The notes: generated by a model not told the origin, from the letters alone. A stretch of 64,000 bases of DNA from Lumnitzera littorea (GCA_024138015.1 JAMXBB010000007.1:71668932-71732931), one strand, 5' to 3'; positions 1-12,289 are shown, counted from the first letter of the stretch. A program made the numbers and translations.

Positions 1-63
1 AAATGTTTATTGTAAGAAAATATTAGTATAAATATTTACAAGGTTTAAGCAGCTAGCTCTCTT

Positions 64-81
64 GACGTTCCCAAGTGGAGT
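64..81 (-). other. Primer-binding site of an off-window Ogre/Tat element
   Basis: Read on the minus strand this is ACTCCACTTGGGAACGTC, immediately after the LTR terminus at 82. It lines up with the primer-binding site of the Ogre element at 36615-36633 (TGGCGACTATACTGAGGAA) but lacks the first few bases. A tRNA-Arg-like primer site is typical of Ogre/Tat Gypsy elements. Its place to the left of the LTR means the element body extends leftwards out of the window. Confidence 0.6.
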
Positions 82-1876
82 TGTTAAGTTGTCTATCCTA
101 ATTTTTTTTTTCAGTTTTATTTTTCTTAATCATATTAGTATTAAACTTTACCCATTTAATAATAACCCTTGACTAATAATTAAGGAAAATTTGGTTTTCC
201 TATAAATTAAAAATTTGGAGTTGGTATTTGACTTGAGTCAGAAAAAAAGAGATAGATCAAAATTAATTAAGGTGCATTGATTTTAATCTAGCTACTAATG
301 TGTGAGAAAATCACTTTTGAAAATAAATTTTGAAAACCAAAGATTTCAGATTTGAGAGCTACCCTATTAAACCATAAATGTGTACCACTTTTAACCATTC
401 AAATTTAGTTTTATTTTTTAAAATACCCTTTTAACACAAAAGAATATTTCTAAATAAAGAAAATTAATTTTTATTTATGAAAAAGGAGAATAAAATAAGA
501 AATCAAATTTATTTTCAAAATAGAAAATAAAAAAATTTTAGGTGCCTATGTACTTTCTAGTAGGAATCAAACTTCCTGTAGTTTGGTTTCGAAAACTTAA
601 GTAAGTTGGTTTAGTTTAATTTTGAAAATGGTTGGATTTACATTTTTTATTCATTTAATTTATTTAAGGAAAACCTAGAAAAAGGGTTTGCTATCTTCTG
701 AAAATTCTAAAAGAGCCATTGCTTTGTAAAGGCTATTAGATTTTTGTTTTTTGTTTTATGGAAATACTGATTTTTCTACATGAGGAGAAAAAAATTTTCC
801 AAAAAAATTATTATGTAATAAAAAAATCCTACCTTAGCCTTGTTTAGAAAATAGATATCTTTTTTTTTTCTTATTTTTTATAAGTCAATTTCAAATAAGA
901 GGGAAGAAAGGAAAAAAGAAAATAAAAAGAAAACAAAATAAAAATAGGAAGTAGGCCAAACTTGGACTAGGCTTGAAGGAGCATGAGTTGGGTCGATTTG
1001 TCGTGTTTGAACTAGTTTAAAGAAGGGAAATCGGGTTATGGGTTCAAGAGCTAAACAATTGCTAAAGTGGCTCCTTACGATGGCTTTCTATGTGTATTTT
1101 AAAGTGGTGATTAGAGATTTATGAAACTCTAATTGATGAAAGGAGGATTGCTGATTGTGTGGTGGCAAGTGGTGGTGTTTGATGGTGGTCGTAGTTAGAG
1201 CGGTTGCAGGTAGAGATAAGGAGCTTGTTATGGTAGTTTTTATGGTGAAGAGGAATGTCAGACCAGGGTTGTTTAGTGTTGTGAAGGTGGCCATGGAGTT
1301 GGTTTCAACCTAGGTGGTGATGACTAGTGGTGGGTGGAGTAATACTCTGGTTACTACTAATGGTGCTAAGGGTCATGACAACAGGAAAAAGTAGACACTC
1401 TCAAAAGTTTGATCATGGGCTTTGTATTAGAATTCTTATTTTGGTTCTGAACACATCAAGTTTAGGTAAGTTCCTAAAGAGAGAGAGGATAGTGTAGTAG
1501 AGAGAGAGAACTCATGTTTGAGTGAGATGGAGTGATGAGTGATGAGAGCTGATGATCAAACAACCTTTGGAGGGTTCTATTTATATTATTTTGAGCTTTG
1601 ATAAAGAAGGAAGTAGCCATTAATGACTAATTTGATCACAATCATCCTACTCTTATGATCTTCGATTTAGATGGATTTATGTTAATCTTTTCAATTATAA
1701 GTTGATATTCTTATGCAAGTTACAGCAAGATAGCTTTAATTTACTCCAAATAGCATAAATCCAACAAATCACGCACTAGTTGGAATATCGGGTTTAATAA
1801 TCTTTTCCATTTTTCATGATCGATTTTATTCCCTAAATGTTCGTATTAGGACGTACTCTTAGATTGATGCAAAGTA

Positions 1877-3238
1877 TGATGAATTCCTATTTGCATATAT
1901 TTTATATAATAAATTTTTATGATTTTCCTTTAAAATTTGAGTTTATTTTTAGATAATGATACTTAATTGAGTAAAATCTTATTTTTTAGGTTTTCAACGA
2001 TCTATGTAAGGAAACGAGAATATAGAAACAAGTTTCACTCAATTCAGAGTTAAAACAAGCAAATTATAAAGGTTTGAAGATTGAAATACCTAAACAACAT
2101 AATTGTATCATTTGTAAGCAAACTTGGAGCGATTTTTAAGCATTCATAGCTAGTTACACCACCTGAGACCACAACCATGTCCTTGGTCGTGTCATTCCCA
2201 GCATTGAAAAATAAAAGGAGAGAGAGAGAGAGAGAGAAGAAGCATTCACACTAGGTTACACAACCAGGGGACATGGTCATGTCCTCAGTCATAACAGTTG
2301 CAACGGCCTTATTTTTCCATCTTCTATATAAAGATTCTTTAAGGTTTTCTAGGGAGAACTTTTAGATGACCTTTGGAGAGTTTTTCAAAAAGAAGAGTAA
2401 AAGGGAGTAAGGGACATCAAAACTTCAAGGTTTATTTGATTTTGTGATTCACTCTTCTATATTCCTTTATTTTTCTTATGTAAGATTGCTACTTTATAAT
2501 GTGTAGAGAGTAGATATTTGGTATCTATGTCTTATGAAACCTAAATCTATTTGTGTGACATGGATTTTTATTAGATTTGATTGATTTTTTATTTTTTGTC
2601 TTGATTCAACTATGTGTACTTAATTCTTTAGATTATTATTTTCATAGGTAGTGATCTAAATTTTGATATCTTATAAGAGAATGAAAACATTTTTTATAAT
2701 ATTAGATCTAGGCATAGTTGATAGAGATTATTGTAATATTAAAGATAATTTGCAAGATCTTTCAAGAATCTTAATTTATATTGTAGAGAATTTATTTTAC
2801 AATAATGTGATCTTAAGTCATACTATTGAGAACAAATTCTAATAAGTGATTTTAATATTACAATTAACTGACTTGAGTAAGTGATTAACTTTAACAGAGA
2901 ACTCCCCCAGTCAAGAAAGATTAAAGAAGAGATTAAATTATCCTTAGAGAGAATCACATATTAAATCTAGAGAAAACAAAGATCTAGATATGGTTTCTAA
3001 ATCTTGAGTTAATCTATAATATTATAGATTTCTTGTTTAAGTTCTTTAATAACCATTAATTAGTTGATTAATTTAGTAAGTTGCTATAATTTAATTCAAA
3101 TTCTTTAAATTCTTGAACTCGAATTTGCTAGTTAAATAATAGAGATTTAGTGAATATTAGTAGTCAAAGTCTTTGAGGAATCGATACTTATACTTAATCT
3201 GCTAAAATAATTTAATAAGTACACTTGCCTACATATCA
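1877..3238 (+). mobile_element. Athila-like Gypsy solo LTR nested in the Ogre LTR
   Basis: The start TGATGAATTCC and the stretch near 1955-1980 (AGATAATGATACTTAATTGA) correspond to the start of the minus-strand Athila-like LTR at 27928-29437 (minus: AGATTAGGTACTTAATTGAA). The end, a cytosine-poor run with GATACTTATACTTAATCTGC and a final TATCA, corresponds to that LTR's other end. Flanks AGTAT (1873-1877) and GGTAT (3239-3243) look like a 5-bp target duplication with one change and one base lost at the border. A (GA)n run sits at about 2217-2236. Excising this segment restores the expected length of the host LTR. No coding sequence. Confidence 0.6.
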
Positions 3239-3433
3239 GGTATCTTAAGGAATCTTTGTGAACGAAGAAAAAATGATCGAAAATGGCCCCAAACCGAGTA
3301 CCCTAAGAACGTTTCTCATGAGAAAACAAGGAAAAGTGCAAGAAAGAGGAGGAAAGTGCCCGTATTAGCCAATCAAAGGTTGACATGTAGCACTTTGAGA
3401 CAAAAATAAATAAAAGGCACTAGGTGCCTAGTA

Positions 3434-3497
3434 TGAGAATCAAACCACAGACCTTCTCCATGTATACCATATTCCTTATCAACAAGCCATTGGACTA
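3434..3497 (-). other. tRNA-like segment with box A and box B motifs inside the Ogre LTR
   Basis: On the minus strand TAGTCCAATGG fits the internal pol III box A pattern. About 50 bases later GGTTTGATTCTC resembles box B, followed by a tRNA-acceptor-like tail. The same arrangement is found at the matching position of the Ogre LTR at 38701-38771. It is not a functional tRNA: I cannot draw a full cloverleaf. Confidence 0.4.
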
Positions 3498-3884
3498 TGC
3501 CTTATTGTTTAGTATAAGCAAATTGAATATAAGTCGAACCCTTTGGCTAGATTATAATGGAACCTAAGCCTAACCAACTCCTAAATGGTCTATTAAAAGA
3601 GACCCTTAAGCTAGTGTACTCACCTAAAACCTTATTACTTCTAAAACCTATCCTAATTTAAATTTTAATTCTTCTAATGGTCTAAATTAGTTATTACCCC
3701 TCTGTTAGTAATATTCTTATTCTATTAAAAATTTTCTTTTTCACATCTTTCTTTTTTTCTTTTTTCTTTTTATTTTGCAATTTTTTTGAATTTTTTTTTT
3801 TTTGTAGTTTTCAATTAAGACCCCTTTCTTTATTCCTAAAATAAATAAATACAAACTACAAAGAGTAAAAATTCGGTGTCTACA

Positions 3885-4375
3885 CTATTGAGTTTTCCTT
3901 TATTTCAATTTGGAATATTAGTGGTTTCTTTAATGAGAAAGGGCAGAAAAAGAAAAAAAAAACATTGCTGAATAATTTTCTTTAAAATTTTTTCTCACAC
4001 TCACTTTGATCCCTTCAATGAGAAAAAGAAAAAAAGAAACTGAAAAATGATTGATTTACTTCTAGTTGTCTTAAGTGAATGAAAACAAATCATGTGTTGC
4101 ATGATTATTTAATGTACAATATTCAAATCTTCTCTTGTTAAGAATGATAGATTATTGATGACTATAAATAGAAATTGTAAAAATGTTTTTATTAATATGA
4201 TTTTTGTAATTCCTTTTTGCATTTCTAGTTTAAAATGTTTACTCAAATTGAAAATTTTACCCTTACTTTTAATACCATATAGTATATCATAGGACGTCTT
4301 CATAAGTTTTCAATTCTTGTTGTCTTTTCTTTTGATGGGCTACCATTAGTTTCATAGCAAAGATGGTCAAATAGT
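3885..4375. other. Unassigned spacer between the Ogre LTR and the Copia element
   Basis: AT-rich sequence of about 490 bp with no recognisable gene. The short minus frame at 4109-4303 has no family signature and I treat it as chance. Confidence 0.5.
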
Positions 4376-4380
4376 TAGTG

Positions 4381-4628
4381 TGAAATGGTGTCCAAGGTGT
4401 ATTAATGAAAAGGATCAAGAACGTAAAAGAGAAAACTCAAAGAAAAACTATGTATTATGAATGTGAAGATACAAAATGAAGCTTTCTCTTTGTTACAAAT
4501 ATTAAAGTTTGTGTATATACCTTGCTCATGGACTAACTAATACCAAGTAGCTCCGGTTCAACTAAAATATCTTATGTAGAAAATACAACTGTAAAATAAT
4601 TATAAAATATAATATTACAATATGTTCA
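4381..4628 (-). repeat. Copia 3' LTR
   Basis: 248 bp, starting TGAAATGGTG and ending ATATGTTCA on the plus strand. It pairs with 10663-10913 along its whole length, for example AGGATCAAGAA, TGTGAAGATACAAAAT and AATATTACAATATGTT. It begins directly after the polypurine tract in element orientation. Confidence 0.88.
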
Positions 4629-4645
4629 ACTCCCTCCACCCCCTC
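4629..4645 (-). other. Copia polypurine tract
   Basis: On the minus strand this reads GAGGGGGTGGAGGGAGT, an uninterrupted purine run apart from two T, ending exactly where the 3' LTR (TGAACATATT) begins. This is the plus-strand DNA synthesis primer site of LTR elements. Confidence 0.85.
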
Positions 4646-4714
4646 AAGTTGAATCTTGTTGAAGACTCAACTTGGAACAAATGAAACGCAATGAAGCTTC
4701 TCCTACTGGTTTGG

Positions 4715-6587
4715 TCAACATATTAGCCAATTGCATCTTAAAAGAACAAAAGAAGTTTGCAAAAAGCCATTCATGATTTGATCGTTGGTAAAATGACAAC
4801 CGATCTCTATATGCTTCATCCTCCTATGAAGACAGAGATTTGTAGCAATCATGAGTGCAGATTTATTATCATAGCAAAGGGTAATAGGAAGGGAAATATC
4901 TACTATCAAATCCTTGAGTATGTATGAAATCCACATTAGTTCCTTTGTTGTAACAACCATGGTACAATACTTTGATCCAATTGTAAAGGTGGAAACAGTA
5001 GTTTGCTTGTTGGTTTTTCAAGAAACAAGCACATACCCAAGTAATATGCAATATTTACTAATCAATTTCCTAGCAATAGGATGAGAACCCTAATCAGAAT
5101 CAGAATATGCTACTAAATAGAGAGAATTGTTGGCTAGATAAAATAACCTTAGAGAAAACGATCCCTTCAATTAATGAATAACATGAAAAAGAGCTTGTAA
5201 ATGAAGCATACACAGAGCAACTAAAAACTGACTTAAACGATGCATAGCAAATGAAACATCTAGTCAAGTAAGAGATAGATAAAGCAAGCATCCAACCATT
5301 TATCGATAAAAGGAAGTATTTTCAATTAAGTCACTTGTGGTATAATCAAGTCGAAGACCTATTAGCAAAGGAAAAGCACATCTTTGGAACTTATCATTCT
5401 TGAATTAGTAGGGATATCTAAATATATTTCCTTTGATTTACCAAAATCCCTTCATCGATACAACATATTTCAAGACCCAGAAGAATCGTGCTTCACCAAG
5501 GTCTTTGATGGTAAATTTGCAGCTAAGAAGAGCCTTTAGATCAAAAATAGCTTACAAACTAGTCATAGTAATAAGGAGATCGTCAACATAAACTAACATT
5601 GCAATAAAACCAATAAAAGTTGACTGCATAAAGAGTAAATAATCACCTTTTGATTGCACAAATCCCTAATCAAGCAAAGAATGAGTGATCTCAAAATTCC
5701 GTTGGCAAGAAGCCTACTTCAAGCTGTATAGAGATTTTTGAGCCTACAAAACTTAACCTTCACTTGCTTTGTCATAGCCTTGGGGAGGTAACATGCAGGA
5801 CTCTTCATCAATATGCCCATGAAGAAAGGCATTGATAATGTCAATTTGATATAAAGACCATCCCTATGCACTTGTAGCAGCCAAAAGAAATCGAACCGTG
5901 CTAAGCTTGACTACTAATGAAAAGGTATCATGGTAATCTTGACACTCAACTTGTGTATAATCTTTAGTAACAAGCCTAGCCTTGAAACATTCTACACTTC
6001 CATTAAGTTTGTATTTTACCTTATATACCCATTTAGCTCCTATAGGTTTCTTTCGTTTTAGCAAATCAGTAACCTCCAACGTTTCATTTAATTCTAATGC
6101 CTCAATCTCTTTATGCATAGCTTCTTTCCACTCATCATGTTTGATAGCTTGTAAATAATAATAAGGTTCGATAACAATCAACACATTACCCAATGAAGAC
6201 AGATAATCATTTGGATAATGATGAAAAGTAGAAGGGGTAAACAAAGGATGTTGAGTAAGGCTTATGTTTGTGGGAGAAAGTAGTAGTTGCATTTATAGAG
6301 TAAGGTAAAGAAGAAATAACAATGCCACAAGGCATATTTTGAGCTAAATTAACATAATTGAATAACCATTGTGGAGGTCTTCTATCTTTATTGGATTGCC
6401 TAAGAACAGGAGAAGAAGGTATGTATATGGTTGTAGAAGCTGGTGGGGTGAGGTGCTTGTAGAAATGGGTGGTGTGTTTAAGGTAGGTGGCAATAAGTTT
6501 GCAAAAGGTAATAGAATGGGGGGAGAAACTAAAGAGTGAGATAAAAACAAAGGCACTTAAGATGAGTCGCGAAAAGGAATTTGTCAT
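4715..6587 (-). pseudogene. Copia reverse transcriptase and RNase H remnant
   Basis: Three stretches read in element order. 6587-6293 has the integrase-RT linker, with the usual basic/proline pattern (DRRPPQWLFNYV). 6292-5864 is the start of the RT domain, with EWKEAMHKEIEALELN, PIGAKWVYKVKY and FKARLVTKDYTQ, all diagnostic of RVT_2 in Copia. 5863-4960 continues the RT out of frame, with traces such as VCRLKKSLY-type residues. 4960-4715 is the Copia RNase H end, with KELMWISYILKDL, LCYDNKSALMIATN and RMKHIEIGCHF. The usual YVDD catalytic box is not readable in one frame. A Copia pol would be one continuous frame, so this copy is dead. Confidence 0.88.
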
Positions 6588-6594
6588 AAAAGAG

Positions 6595-8095
6595 TGTCGA
6601 GCCCTATTTCGATTTTCCGTAATTTAATATATATTAAGCCTAACTTGTTTAATATAAGTTACTCAATATAAAATTAAGGAAAAAATTTTTCTTGAAAAAA
6701 TGTTAAAAAATTATTTTTAAAAATAACTTAAAGTTTCCAACAAATTAAACTGGTAAAAAAAATCAAATCAGGGTTTTCGGTTAAGAAAACTTAATTAATC
6801 CACTAGTCCATTAATTTTCTAAAAAGTAAGTTTTTCTGAAAACTTAACCAGAGAAATAGGTTTAGAAGCAAACCTATTAAAACAAAAGTCACTATATAAA
6901 AATTTAAGAAACTAATTAATGGGCCTTTATTTTTTGGAATATTTCTAAAAATATGAAAAAAATGCAAAAATGTAAAAATACATAAAAATGAATCTTTTAT
7001 TACGAACTTTTCCTAAAAAATGAAAAGAAAAGAAAATATTTTACAAATTTTACAGTTATCCCGAAGGTACCTACATACTTTCTAATCGGGATCAAACTGA
7101 TCATAATTCTAATCTTTTTGGAAAAACTTTAATGGGTTGACAAATTTTATTCATGAAAAATAGGCTAGGTTTACGGTTTTTAATTAATTTATTTTTATTA
7201 AAAAAACCATAAAAACCTAATTTTTATTTCCAATTAAAAAAACCTAAAAAACTTAATTTTCAAAAAAACTCTAAGTTAGTATTTTTATTTTAGGAAAAAT
7301 TGACTACATGACAAAATTTTTTAGAAAAATTGTAGTGTTTAAATGCAATTTTTTATAAAATATGCAATTAATGTGGAAAATATACCTAAGATACTTAAAT
7401 CATAAAAAAAATATCTAAAATGTTCGACTATAAAAAAGATGTCTAAACCATGTGAAAATGTGCAATAGTCAATTTTTTTTTTTATAAAATATGTAAATTA
7501 GATAAAATAAATGCAATTTTTATCAAAACATGCAATTGTCACTAAGAGATAAAAACACGCTAACTTTTGGGAAAACATGCAATTTTTCTAAACAATGTAA
7601 TTGTTCTAAAATCTGCAATTAAAAAAATACAATTTTCATTAAATATGCCAAAAAAGCATAATTTTTAATGATGAATATGCAAAACTATGAATTAATGAAA
7701 TAAGATGAAAACCTGCAAGAAAAACCTGTGTTAACGTCTATGCCATGCAAATAAACTTATTAGATAATTTTAAATAAAACCAATTTTTATAGCATGTGTA
7801 CATTAAGAAAAATATAAATTAACGAATAATAAAAGAACTGACAATACTAATAACTATAACTAAGGACCTACAAAAAAAAAATAGACGAAGTTAGTATACT
7901 TAAATCTAATAAATTAAAGTAACAAAAAAAACTAAAAGAAAATAAAATAAATAAAACCACTAAAGGACAAAGAACCAACCCAAAACACATGCAAGTTGGA
8001 TCAAGTGTAAGGAAGGGCTTGCACGCAGATTCGGGTTGGATTCGATGCACCAATTTAGGTTGGGCCTTTCTTTTTCTTCACAACACCCATTGTCC
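6595..8095 (-). mobile_element. Truncated Ogre/Tat-type LTR fragment inside the Copia element
   Basis: The left border TGTCGAGCCCTATTTCGATTTTCC resembles the inner terminus of the other Ogre LTRs (TGTTAAGCTTGAAATTCGATTTTC). Internal landmarks recur in the same order: TACCTACATACTTTCTAATCGGGATCAAAC at 7067-7096 and AAGAACCAACCC near 7970. Copia integrase sequence ends near 8110 and resumes at 6587, so the segment interrupts the Copia gene. The outer LTR end (GGTGTCTACA) is not found, so it is truncated or rearranged, and the right border is approximate. No target duplication seen; no coding sequence. Confidence 0.5.
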
Positions 8096-8109
8096 AACGT
8101 TCTGTGAGT

Positions 8110-9250
8110 TGATGCGGTCACAAAGATGAATAGGAAACATGTTTAAGACTAATGCCTTGAGGTAAAGTGGTGGTTTTGAGGACATTGGTAGCGATGGATT
8201 TCAAAAGTTGTAATGGTGGATATCCTGGGTTATGTGTAACATTGTGTTCGGGGTTAGGCTGGTTTTGTATGAGGAGTGTAGGAAAACACATTTTAGGCCT
8301 CAAGGATCCATTTTGTCTCTATAAGGAGCAAGAAAAGTGATATAACAAAGACACCTCATAGTTTTCAAGTGTACATAGTCAAGCTTATGACCAAATAACA
8401 TTTCATATGGTGTTTTCCACTCCAAAACATTGAAATGCATTCTACTAATTAAATAATGTAGCAGTAAGAACACACTCACTTCAAAACTCTTTAGGCAAAT
8501 TAGCTTGTATGTGAAAAGCACAGGACTTATCTATTAAATGCCTATGTTTCCTTTCAACTTTCCCATTTTGTTGAGGTTTATAAGGTATTACTCTAAGGTA
8601 TGAGAAACAAAGTCAAACCTATTACCACTTTGAACAAATTTAGGAACAAATAAAGAGTGATTTTCTACGTATTTGAAGAAAATGGATAGTAAAGTAATGA
8701 CTTGAAATTTGTTCTTAACCATATACGTCTAAGTGCATCTACTATAATAATCTAAAATGGTCAAGAAATAATGTGCTCTAACAATAGAAGTAATATGTAG
8801 AACCTAAAAGATCAATATGCAACAATTGAAAGACAAATGAGGATTTATGAATATTGCGAACAAAAGGTAATCGATGCAACTTTGCCCCATTACAAACATC
8901 ATGAAAGAAATCTAATACATGCAAGTCTTTACAAAAGTTCAAGTGCTTAAGCTTGGAAACTAAAATATGACCAAGTATAGCATGAATTAAATACATTAGA
9001 TTAACATATTAAAAGTGAAACAAGTTTCATCACTAAAAATAGCAAGTACATTAAAATTGATATAAGAAGATATGGTCAATTAGGAAGAACATACGACCCA
9101 AGATAGCTCTAGCAAATGCTACTTGGTCTTTAATTTTTGGGTCCTGAAATACACATGAATTGGCATTAAAAACTGCTACTAAATGTTGCGTTTGAAGGAC
9201 TTTACTCACTAATAATAAGTTGTGAATGAAATCAGCTACTAAGAACACAT
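8110..9250 (-). pseudogene. Copia pre-integrase and integrase remnant
   Basis: Element order is right to left. 9248-9051 holds the protease/pre-integrase junction (FIHNLLLVSKVL). 8996-8778 holds the zinc-binding pre-integrase region (GHILVSKLKHL, CNGAKLHRLPF) and the first catalytic region (LLHIDLLG, where the D is the expected catalytic residue). 8521-8300 holds the integrase C-terminal half (LEWKTPYEMLFGHKLDYVHLK). 8303-8110 continues into the region after the core. Frames change several times. The product would have joined the cDNA to host DNA. Confidence 0.8.
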
Positions 9251-9479
9251 TGGTAAGAATAAAGCTTGTGTCAATGATAACATCACCAATAGTGTCAACT
9301 TGCTTTATGCTTACATTAGGTCACTTTGCTAAGATAGGTGTGTTTAGTATGCATTTATTATGTAAAATTATAGCAAAGGGAGTCGTATGGTCAATGGCGT
9401 CAATGTTCACTATCTAAGAACCTAATTTATTATTCAAAGTTGTAAACACATAGGAGTGATTAGAATGAATACTTGTAAA

Positions 9480-10440
9480 ATGAGTTGCATTAGTTGCTAC
9501 CACATGATTTTAGGAAACATCCACCTTTTCCTTCATAAGCTCGAACATTTCTTGACACATGGCTTGAAAAGCTTAGGTATTAAAATCATTTGGCATGCCT
9601 TGCATTCACTTCTTCATAAGTAACATCATGATCAAAGGAGAATCAATCTTAGTTCCTAATTTACCAACAAAAGCTGTACTGGAATTGATCTTCTTTGACC
9701 TTATAATCCTTTTACCTTTATACCAATCAAGACAACAAATAATTTGGCCTTTATTATGATAGTGTTTATAATACTTCTTACCAAAATTAGCTCAAACTCA
9801 CCGCTTATCAACAAAATTCCTAGAACTTTCTTTATATGCTTAAAACGCATGTGGTTCTAGTTTACCTAACATAGTAATCTGACGTTGCTTTTGAACCTAT
9901 TGAACAAGGTAAAATGCCCTATCCACACTCGAAAGTAGATCCATCCCTATTATATGGTTAGTCACTACTTAAAATTTGTCACTTAGTCCCATAAAAAATT
10001 GCATAACCTTGTTGTATGATTCATACTCAACAAAACATTCTTTAAAGTCACATGTGAGTAATCAAGCCTCTTGCAAGTGCACATAGGAAAAGGATTTAAT
10101 TCTTGCAGCTTATCATGTAACTTCAGTTTATTTTAGTAAACATTTACTAATAAATTGCCTTGTCAAAGATTACCGATCGAATGTTATATTTGATAAACCT
10201 AAGGACCATTCATCCGATCGTATTGTTCAACAATCTCACTCCAAAGTCCTAAAGTGGATTAAGTATAAAGGAAATTTTGTGACAAATCATTGGTCATTGA
10301 GTTAAAAATCCAACATCTAACAATATAGTCGCTATGAGTCCACTTGATCAAATCATTGGAGATAAGTTCTGATTTCTTAATTGTTTTGTCAATAAACCCT
10401 AACTTGAGTTTTGATCCCAATGCCATTTTAACAGACTTAC
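9480..10440 (-). pseudogene. Copia gag remnant
   Basis: In the minus frame near 10424 the residues KLKLGFIDKTIKKSE followed by a W and WIFNSMTNDLSQNFLY match the N-terminal half of plant Copia gag (UBN2/DUF4219-type retrotransposon gag). Further traces (YDRMNGP, QGNLLVNVYYNKLK-like) follow. Several stop codons interrupt it. I do not see an intact CCHC zinc knuckle. The position between PBS and integrase agrees with gag. Confidence 0.65.
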
Positions 10441-10650
10441 TCTAGGGAACAAAATTATAACCATTATAGAAAATATTCCTTAAATTCATTATAAGACTAT
10501 CAGATCTAGATAAGAAATAAGGATTAAAGTATTCTAATCTCTAATGTTTTGTTCTTGAATTTCTAGCCATATTAATTCAATGTAACAGTATGTAGAAATA
10601 AAGAAACTCACTATTCGAGAAGAAAAGACTGCAATCTCAAATCTCCTGAA

Positions 10651-10662
10651 GTTTTGATACCA
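10651..10662 (-). other. Copia primer-binding site
   Basis: Minus strand TGGTATCAAAAC, directly abutting the LTR end TCATTTCA at 10663. It differs slightly from TGGTATCAGAGC, the usual site complementary to initiator tRNA-Met. Confidence 0.85.
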
Positions 10663-10913
10663 TGAAATGATGTCTAGTGTGCCATCTAAGAAGAGGATCA
10701 AGAATGCAAAAGAGAGAACTTAAAGAAAAACTGTGTATTACAAATGTGAAGATACAAAATAAAGTTTTCTCTCTCCCTCTCTTATAGATATTAGAGTTTG
10801 AATGTATGCCTTTCTAACAAATTAACACCAGCTAGCTCTAGCTCAACTAGAATATCCTACGTGGAAAATACAGCTATCAAATAAATATAAAATACAATAT
10901 TACAATATGTTTA
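10663..10913 (-). repeat. Copia 5' LTR
   Basis: 251 bp, starting TGAAATGATG and ending ATATGTTTA on the plus strand. It aligns end to end with 4381-4628. The outer terminus has decayed from TG to TA on the minus strand. Confidence 0.85.
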
Positions 10914-11122
10914 TAGTTTGTTCATCTAAACCATGATTTGTCAATCACTCTCAATTGCCCAAAATGTCTTCATCTTTTTCCTTTTTGCCCTCTTTTTCAT
11001 TTATCTCTCTCTCCATATCAATTCCACTATATATCTAGACAATGATCAAATTAAAATTTGGAAATTTCGCTTTTCTTATACTAACTATAAAAACATCATA
11101 GGTAGTCTTATCTTAGCAATTT

Positions 11123-12190
11123 GTAGACCTAGGGAAGGGTCGGGTCTAACTCGTGAACTAAACTGGAACCAGCCCACTGGTTTACCAAACCTATAAGTCA
11201 CAAGCCTGAACCGTAGCTTAACCCGTTAGGCTTGATAGGTTGGTGTGATTCAGCATGCTTGACCCACCGAAACCAATAGGTCTAGGCCTAGGTCGAAGAG
11301 CTGTCGATTCAAATCCGAAAATTAAAAAAAAAATCCAATTTTAGATAAATTAAATATAAGTATTCCTTCTAATTAAAATATAAAATAAAATTAAATATAT
11401 ATTATTACTTATGTCTATTGGTTGATATGGAAACTGAATAATATATATGAGTTTATAAGAAAAATAATAATTGAAACTGTATATTTTAATATTAGTAAAA
11501 ATAGATAGTTATGATATAAAATATATGCTTTAATAACTAAAAGAGTTTCATATAATCTTACCTAACTTTTCAGAGAGTAAATATTTTTGTAAATTAACAT
11601 ATCTTAATAATTTACGAAAATACTAGTGTATTTATAATTTAATACAATTAAAAGTCATAAGGAATATATTTATACTATATATAAAATGGCAAGTATATTA
11701 TAGATATTAGATAGATGATGTTCTTTTTACGATACTTAGTTTACTCCCACATAAATTATATTGTTTTTTAAAATTTCCTTTCAAGTAATAAAAGATCATA
11801 ATGAGTATTTTCTATCACAAGTTTAGTCTCACATTAATTATATTAATAAATTTTTCTTAAGATGTTATCTGTAAAAAGAAGTTTCGTTACTTAATTCTCT
11901 AATTGTATGCATATAGTAATAATTGTGCATCGTAAAATGGGCAAATTATTAATCTCAATGTCCAACAATTAATGTAGTAAAATAGTTAAAATTTTAAATT
12001 TTTATCATTTATTAGTGGTTTTTTTAAATTAAAAATAAAGATAAAATAATTTTTTTTTTTCCAAAAAAAAAAATTGGTCAATTTACAGACCATCAGGTTA
12101 AGTGAATCGACCTAAGCCTAACAGGTCTTAGTTCAAGGGGAGCTAAGCCCTTGACTCGGTGGGTCCAAGCCGGGTTTCACCTACACATTG
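11123..12190. repeat. Possible non-autonomous hAT-like element
   Basis: Both ends carry GC-richer, pyrimidine/purine-biased terminal blocks (11123-11320, with TAGGGAAGGGTCGGGTC; and 12075-12185, with TCGGTGGGTCCAAGCCGGGT) around a very AT-rich, gene-less core. The outermost bases can be paired as inverted repeats only roughly (GTAGACC...GGGTCGGG against GTAGG...ACCCGG). No convincing 8-bp target duplication was found. The short frame at 10933-11196 has no family signature. Confidence 0.35.
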
Positions 12191-12241
12191 GTCAATGTAT
12201 ATGTATGGAAAAAGATTCAATAGAAAATAGTTATAATTATC

Positions 12242-12286
<45 letters not shown>
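12242..12286. repeat. (GT)n(TA)n microsatellite
   Basis: Four to five GT units followed by about 18 TA units. Confidence 0.97.

Positions 12287-12289
<3 letters not shown>

Larger units (their letters stand above)
82..3884 (-). mobile_element. 5' LTR of a minus-strand Ogre/Tat Gypsy element (body off left edge)
   Basis: The left end TGTTAAG and the right end GGTGTCTACA match both ends of the two LTRs of the Ogre element at 22999-39067. The internal block at about 540-730 also corresponds to about 23410-23600 and 37030-37220. The LTR is 3803 bp long, but removing the Athila-like solo LTR at about 1877-3238 leaves about 2441 bp, close to the 2431 bp of the intact LTR at 36637-39067. The PBS on its left makes it the 5' LTR. 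I see no coding potential; the short frame at 1088-1294 is low-complexity. The left target duplication lies outside the window, so whether the whole element survives cannot be judged. Confidence 0.75.
4381..10913 (-). mobile_element. Ty1/Copia LTR retrotransposon, full-length but inactive
   Basis: Minus-strand element of 6533 bp, or about 5.0 kb without the inserted Ogre-LTR fragment, the normal size of a small plant Copia. In element order it has the 5' LTR (10913-10663), a tRNA-Met-type PBS, gag remnant (about 10440-9480), protease/pre-integrase and integrase (about 9250-8110), linker, reverse transcriptase and RNase H (6587-4715), a purine-rich tract (4645-4629) and the 3' LTR (4628-4381). 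Flanks TAGTG (4376-4380) and TAGTT (10914-10918) form a 5-bp target duplication with one mismatch. All coding parts carry stops and frameshifts, and the LTRs differ at roughly a fifth of positions by eye, so the insertion is old. Confidence 0.88.
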
